In this document: positions 4,205 to 7,324 of the stretch, piece by piece
Position numbering within the stretch: the stretch's first letter is position 1
How the letters are laid out: each line of letters opens with the position of its first letter
NCBI GenBank assembly: GCA_022257805.1
Contig: JAKOPB010000021.1
Span: 1-7,324 of the forward strand
Reading direction: 5' to 3'
Source of the DNA: Nanobdellati archaeon
GTDB taxonomy: Archaea > Aenigmatarchaeota > Aenigmatarchaeia > PWEA01
Length of the DNA: 7,324 nt
Notes under the pieces: model-generated
Databases searched by the model: none
Told to the model about the DNA's origin: nothing
Seen by the model: only the letters and a program-made list of their open reading frames with translations
Position numbers and translations under genes: made by a program

Positions 4205-5386
4205 ATGTTTTCTATGGCCAAGGACTTTGACTCAGAAAGTCTTTGCGGACTGGAGGAGTACGGAACCTCTTCACCGGGTATAGGCGGTGTAATAAAGAAG
4301 GAACCCGAGGACTTTCGCGTCGAAGAGAGGCCTGTGGACCTCCCGGAAGGAGGAGACTTTCTACTCTGCAGACTTGAAAAGGTAAATCTGACCACGTACG
4401 AAGCTGTGAACAGGATCGCTTCAAACCTGGGCATCTCAACGAGCAGGATAAATTACGCAGGATTAAAGGATAAGAGAGCTTCTACGGTGCAGTTCGTGAC
4501 CTTAGAGGGTGTGGAACCCGGAAGGGCAGAGTTCAGCGACGGAAGAGTACAGGTCCAGCCCTTGAAGAAGGTCTCCCGTCCTCTGAAGCCAGGAGACCTC
4601 AAGGGGAACAAATTCAGAATAACTATAAGGGATATAGAGCTGGACAGAGAGGAGTGCCTGGAAAGGCTGGGGGAATTGAAGGAGGAGATTGGTGGAGGGA
4701 TACCAAACTACTACGGCCTCCAGAGGTTCGGAGGCGATAGATCGGTAACACATCTCGTGGGAAAGAGGCTTCTGCTCCGGGACTTCGAAGGTGCCGTAAA
4801 TACATACCTGACAGAAACCTTCGACAGTGATGGTGCTGCCGAGGCGAGGAAGCGTCTCGACGAGGAAGGCGACTACTCTGCCGCCGCGGACTACTTCCCT
4901 GGCCCCCTCCGGTACGAACTGAAACTTCTGGAAAAAATAAAAGAGGTGGATCCATCCGACAGGGAGGAGTGGATCAGAGTCTTCAGAACATTTCCCAGGA
5001 ACCTCCGCCGGCTATTCGTCCACGCCTACCAGTCCTACGTATTCAACCGTGCCCTCTCAAAGCTTGTCCGGCAGAAGGAGGAGATAAAAAACTTTCCCGG
5101 GAAGGTGCCTGGATACGAAACAAATCTCGGCCCCTCGGTGTTCGACAACTTTCTCAGGGAAACACTGGATGACGACGGCATAGAGCTAGAGGACTTCAGG
5201 TTCGATGAGCCAAAGGAAATATCGTCCAGGGGAACCATAAGACCAGTCCTCATCAGCCCGGAGATCGAGGCGGAGGAAATATCAGAAGATCCGAAAAATC
5301 AGGATCTCAACCAGACGGTATCGTTTTTCCTTAAGCCCGGAAGATATGCAACCGTTGTCCTGAGAGAAATTATGAAGAACGTTTAG
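4205..5386 (+). CDS. truD: tRNA pseudouridine synthase TruD (tRNA pseudouridine-13 type)
   Basis: This 393-residue protein has the usual length of archaeal TruD, which isomerises a specific uridine in tRNA (U13 in the bacterial enzyme) to pseudouridine. It begins with the typical SPGIGGVIKKEPEDFRVEE (23-41). The catalytic motif is INYAGLKDKRASTVQ (82-96), with D89 as the expected nucleophile. NKFRITIRDI (135-144) and NYYGLQRFGGDR (168-179) follow. The TruD-specific insert lies between about 180 and 270, HAYQSYVFNRALS (273-285) follows it, and the C-terminus closes with SFFLKPGRYATVVLREIMK. ATG 4205 has GGAAGAG (4192-4198) 6 nt upstream, which favours it over ATG 4214. The 104-bp gap upstream holds only the promoter elements. 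The stop overlaps the convergent lipoprotein gene by 4 bp. The gene is GC-rich like most of the window. Confidence 0.96.
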   Translation: MFSMAKDFDSESLCGLEEYGTSSPGIGGVIKKEPEDFRVEERPVDLPEGGDFLLCRLEKVNLTTYEAVNRIASNLGISTSRINYAGLKDKRASTVQFVTLEGVEPGRAEFSDGRVQVQPLKKVSRPLKPGDLKGNKFRITIRDIELDREECLERLGELKEEIGGGIPNYYGLQRFGGDRSVTHLVGKRLLLRDFEGAVNTYLTETFDSDGAAEARKRLDEEGDYSAAADYFPGPLRYELKLLEKIKEVDPSDREEWIRVFRTFPRNLRRLFVHAYQSYVFNRALSKLVRQKEEIKNFPGKVPGYETNLGPSVFDNFLRETLDDDGIELEDFRFDEPKEISSRGTIRPVLISPEIEAEEISEDPKNQDLNQTVSFFLKPGRYATVVLREIMKNV

Positions 5387-5715
5387 CCCAGCCGCGTCAC
5401 TATGTCCTGTCCATCGGGACCTTCGACTATTGATATATTCACATCATCATCGACGGCCTCGTGTCTACAAGTACAGAAACACTTCCCTGTAACTTCTCCT
5501 TCGATGCCTGTCCTGTTTCTTATGCCCTCGGGAACAAAGTCCGTGGGATAACACCTACAGTCCATACCCGGATGGTCCTCGATCTCTTCCTCAAGCTCCA
5601 TACACTCACCGCCTGTGGCCAGATCTGCACCTCTCCTCAGAAAGTCTGTGCAGCCGCTTACAAGGACGACTGAAAAAACAACCAGAACAAGTACCAAAAG
5701 TCCTTTTCTCTCCAT
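5383..5715 (-). CDS. Small cysteine-rich lipoprotein, function unknown
   Basis: This 110-residue protein starts with a lipoprotein signal: ERK, a hydrophobic run (6-19) and the lipobox VSGC with C22 as the lipidated residue. The mature part would be anchored on the outer face of the cytoplasmic membrane. It has six further cysteines: C38, C53-R-C55 and C79-F-C81-T-C83. The even number could form disulfides or a metal site. The mature chain is acidic and short, with a C-terminal segment (VNISIVEGPDG, 92-102) predicted as strand. I recognise no named family. A TATA box (TTTAAATT, 5738-5745) is centred about 26 bp before ATG 5715 and overlaps the stop of the upstream DUF116 gene, so this gene probably has its own leaderless transcript. 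Its last 4 bp overlap the truD stop on the other strand. Confidence 0.75.
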   Translation of the reverse strand: MERKGLLVLVLVVFSVVLVSGCTDFLRRGADLATGGECMELEEEIEDHPGMDCRCYPTDFVPEGIRNRTGIEGEVTGKCFCTCRHEAVDDDVNISIVEGPDGQDIVTRLG

Positions 5716-5737
5716 AGTTCTATACTTCCCTTGAATT

Positions 5738-5745
5738 AATTTAAA
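5738..5745 (-). promoter_or_regulatory. TATA box of the lipoprotein gene
   Basis: TTTAAATT on the minus strand lies over the DUF116 stop codon (5741-5743) and is centred about 26 bp before ATG 5715. AAGGGAAG at 5725-5732 is a weak alternative ribosome site about 9 nt before the ATG, should the lipoprotein also be read from the longer operon message. Confidence 0.45.
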
Positions 5746-6355
5746 GCTTTTTCTTTAGGGTATCGATGTTGAACTCCGTGTTGGCACACCCGTTTTTGAG
5801 CAACGGTATACCCTGATAGCCTATGCCTGCCTCCTCCAGTTTCTCTATGCCCAGTTTTATCTCCTCGGAGCATGCGACACCGACCACGCCGTCGTAGTTG
5901 CCCTTCCTCAGAACCTTGGGTATACAGGATCCTCCGGGAAAAATGAATACATCGTATCCCCTCTCCTCGGCTATCTCCGTCGCCTTTCTGACGGTACAGT
6001 CCTCACTGCATCCCTCACACCTGTAGGACGAAAACTTGGGGTCGAAGCTCGCCTTGCAACTGCTGTCCATGTGCTTTCTCGAACAGTGCGGAAGGAACAG
6101 TGCCCTGTCCTCCGTTTCCTGGAAGTTCTCCTCCATGGACAGGTTCTTGGCATGTATATCTACCATGTCCTCCATGAGGGTTATAGCATCCGTCATGGGG
6201 ATGCCCGTCATCTCGTCGACCCTCAGTTTTTTAACGAGGGTCCTGGAGATGTTACCCGTCTTCCTGTGGAGTCCGCTCCTGTCCGTGAAGCTGGCGACCT
6301 CCCGGAAAAAGGAACGGGAAACCTTTGTCAGATCGAAGTCGAAGGAATAGGACAT
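5741..6355 (-). CDS. DUF116 family protein, cysteine-rich, function unknown
   Basis: This 204-residue soluble protein is recognised as DUF116 by the FLPHC motif (87-91), the cysteine cluster C113xxC116xxxC120, IFPGGSCIPKVL (138-149), GVVGVACSEE (156-165) and PLLKNGCANTEF (184-195). The eight cysteines (91, 100, 113, 116, 120, 144, 162, 190) make an iron-sulfur or other metal site likely, but the activity of the family is not established to my knowledge. The N-terminal 80 residues are helical and less conserved in appearance. An in-frame ATG at 6370 would overlap the upstream gene. I prefer ATG 6355, which follows the upstream stop by 1 bp and has GGTGA (6365-6369) about 9 nt before it. It forms an operon with the membrane protein upstream. 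Confidence 0.85.
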   Translation of the reverse strand: MSYSFDFDLTKVSRSFFREVASFTDRSGLHRKTGNISRTLVKKLRVDEMTGIPMTDAITLMEDMVDIHAKNLSMEENFQETEDRALFLPHCSRKHMDSSCKASFDPKFSSYRCEGCSEDCTVRKATEIAEERGYDVFIFPGGSCIPKVLRKGNYDGVVGVACSEEIKLGIEKLEEAGIGYQGIPLLKNGCANTEFNIDTLKKKL

Positions 6356-6356
6356 C

Positions 6357-6791
6357 TCATACGTCACCATCCGGTTCGAGCTTTATGTCCTCTCCCTTTA
6401 AAGCCGTGAGCCGGTTCTTTATCTCCAGCTCCTTCTGCTTGAGGTTCCGCAGCATCTGGTCCCTGGACTCCTTGTCCATCTCCCTCTTCATGAAGCCCTC
6501 TTCCACGTCCTTCCTCGCGTTCTTAACGGCATTGAGCCTCAGAACTAGGTTCTGTTGCCTGTTCTCCTTGTGGAAGGTACCGCGGTTTACTCCGTGCATG
6601 TAGACTATCAGACCGGCCTCAAATATGGCTATGGAAAACACGAACCCCAGAAGAGTATATATCGGGACCATGTGATCGAAGAAGTCCGGGTACGCAGAAA
6701 CGAAAAACGCTACGGACAGAAGCACAACTACGACAAAGAGTCCTATAACAAGACCCCATGAAAAGTTCTCGAACTCGAAGAACTCTGTCAT
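6357..6791 (-). CDS. Two-TM membrane protein with cytoplasmic coiled coil, function unknown
   Basis: This 144-residue protein has two hydrophobic segments (about 12-33 and 43-65) joined by a short loop (AYPDFFDHMV). A long charged helix follows (about 76-131, rich in K, R, E and L heptad-like positions) and then an acidic tail ending EPDGDV. The segment RKDVEEGFMKREMDKES (93-109) recalls the short helical SHOCT-like ends of archaeal membrane proteins, but I cannot assign a family. By the positive-inside rule the coiled coil is probably cytoplasmic. ATG 6791 has GAGGT (6801-6805) 9 nt upstream. A TATA-like run (6816-6824) lies further up. The gene ends 1 bp before the DUF116 start, so the two proteins are probably made together, possibly as a membrane anchor and soluble partner (inference). 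Confidence 0.8.
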   Translation of the reverse strand: MTEFFEFENFSWGLVIGLFVVVVLLSVAFFVSAYPDFFDHMVPIYTLLGFVFSIAIFEAGLIVYMHGVNRGTFHKENRQQNLVLRLNAVKNARKDVEEGFMKREMDKESRDQMLRNLKQKELEIKNRLTALKGEDIKLEPDGDV

Positions 6792-6815
6792 ATAGTTAAA
6801 ACCTCATTGTGCACA

Positions 6816-6824
6816 AATAAAAAC
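6816..6824 (-). promoter_or_regulatory. Probable TATA box of the membrane protein/DUF116 operon
   Basis: TTTTTATTT on the minus strand is centred about 29 bp before ATG 6791. If used, transcription would start within a few bases of the ATG and omit the GAGGT ribosome site at 6801-6805, so either the start lies further upstream or the Shine-Dalgarno is coincidental. Confidence 0.35.
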
Positions 6825-6863
6825 CTTACGTCTTAGGTACAGGCACGACTGACCAGGTGAAAT

Positions 6864-6901
6864 AATAAAGAAAGAGGGGTTTTGGCCGGCGTTAGCCAGC
6901 C
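6864..6901 (-). terminator. Hairpin plus pyrimidine-rich tract after the S-layer gene
   Basis: Reading the minus strand after the S-layer stop, GGCTGGC (6901-6895), loop TAAC and GCCGGCC (6890-6884) form a 7-bp stem with one G-T pair. A run AAAACCCCTCTTTCTTTATT follows. A GC-rich stem followed by T-rich sequence 12 nt after the stop is a likely transcription terminator for a highly expressed surface-layer gene. The T tract is not pure, so the archaeal T-run and not the hairpin may be the active part. Confidence 0.5.
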
Positions 6902-6913
6902 TGTTTTGCGATC

Positions 6914-7324
6914 CTAGAAGAGGTACTCCATGTCAGCAGGGAACGGATCTTCCTTGAAAGTCTGCATCCTTGTGGTTGCAGCTCTCGTCTCTTCTCTCGT
7001 GGTTCCTGCTACGATAAGAGCACTCTGACCGTCGGCAAACGCGTCTTCAACGAGCTGAATCACAGCTGTTTCTTCCCACTGTCCTGTGTCTGCGTCAAAC
7101 CACTCGTCTTCCCAATCATCAAGAGTCCTGACATCTTCGTGTTCCTGTGCCAGTCTCTCGTGGAGCTCGTTTACTGCAGGTCCACCGATAAGGACCAAGT
7201 GATCCTCGGCGGCTTCGTCGACTACTTCAGTGTCGAGCTTTCCAACAGGATCGATAATCGGCACAATCCTGTCGTAGGTCGCTTCCTCGGCCACAGCTGC
7301 AGCGTCCAGACTTCCGTCCGGATC
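6914..7324 (-). CDS. S-layer protein, C-terminal 136 residues, start beyond window edge
   Basis: The frame is open from the right edge to TAG at 6914-6916, so only the C-terminus is present; an internal GTG at 7294 is not the start. The sequence matches the C-terminal domain of archaeal S-layer proteins: DRIVPIIDPVGKLDTEV (18-34 of the visible part), DHLVLIGGPAVNELHERLA (41-59), then EETAVIQLVEDAFADGQSALIVAG split around 84-107, and TTREETRAATTRM (108-120). These proteins form the paracrystalline cell-surface lattice. The visible part has 36 acidic and 8 basic residues by hand count, an unusually acidic composition that suits an exposed protein and possibly high salt. No transmembrane anchor is seen at the C-terminus, so attachment must be elsewhere or by contacts. 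A hairpin and T-rich tract follow the stop. Confidence 0.82.
   Translation of the reverse strand, partial: DPDGSLDAAAVAEEATYDRIVPIIDPVGKLDTEVVDEAAEDHLVLIGGPAVNELHERLAQEHEDVRTLDDWEDEWFDADTGQWEETAVIQLVEDAFADGQSALIVAGTTREETRAATTRMQTFKEDPFPADMEYLF

Noticed and set aside
4140..4283. 47-codon open frame on the plus strand from ATG 4140 overlapping the start of truD out of frame
   Set aside because: It is arginine-rich without a recognisable family, has no ribosome site, and its second half is simply truD in another frame. A regulatory upstream frame is possible but unsupported.
4623..4955. Minus-strand frame inside truD
   Set aside because: Pro/Ser/Arg-rich composition typical of antisense GC-rich sequence; truD is complete on the other strand.
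6071..6409. Plus-strand open frames opposite DUF116
   Set aside because: No start signal and no family features; the DUF116 motifs on the minus strand explain the region.

Overview
The window looks like chromosomal DNA of an archaeon. It carries archaeal ether-lipid genes (CDP-archaeol synthase and an archaetidylinositol-phosphate-synthase-like enzyme), the archaeal peptidyl-tRNA hydrolase Pth2, an archaeal-type TruD, a DUF63 membrane protein and the C-terminus of an archaeal S-layer protein. Several genes have a TATA box centred about 26-34 bp before the start codon, as expected for archaeal (often leaderless) promoters. Rubrerythrin and a superoxide reductase point to an anaerobe or microaerophile coping with oxygen. 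The very acidic S-layer tail is compatible with, but does not prove, a salty habitat. I would not name a lineage beyond a probable euryarchaeal-type archaeon.

Layout. 1-660 (minus): oxidative-stress operon, rubrerythrin followed by a superoxide reductase cut by the left edge. 661-736: divergent promoter region. 737-2066 (plus): CDP-archaeol synthase (carS) translationally coupled to a DUF63 membrane protein. 2071-2640 (minus): convergent CDP-alcohol phosphatidyltransferase, which would use the CDP-archaeol made by CarS. 2689-3030 (plus): pth2. 3060-4080 (minus): an AT-rich two-gene HEPN/MNT module (nucleotidyltransferase antitoxin with an N-terminal winged helix, then HEPN protein), preceded by two near-identical 18-bp palindromes over its start. 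4205-5386 (plus): truD. 5383-6791 (minus): a two-TM coiled-coil membrane protein, a cysteine-rich DUF116 protein and a small cysteine-rich lipoprotein with its own TATA box. 6914-7324 (minus): C-terminal part of an S-layer protein, followed by a hairpin plus T-rich terminator.

The genes fall into four themes: detoxification of superoxide and peroxide (SOR makes peroxide, rubrerythrin reduces it), polar membrane lipid synthesis, translation and tRNA maintenance (Pth2, TruD), and cell envelope (lipoprotein, S-layer). The HEPN/MNT module is the accessory element. Its base composition differs from its neighbours, it sits between two translation genes, and it has an apparent autoregulatory operator. 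It is the most interesting structure in the window.
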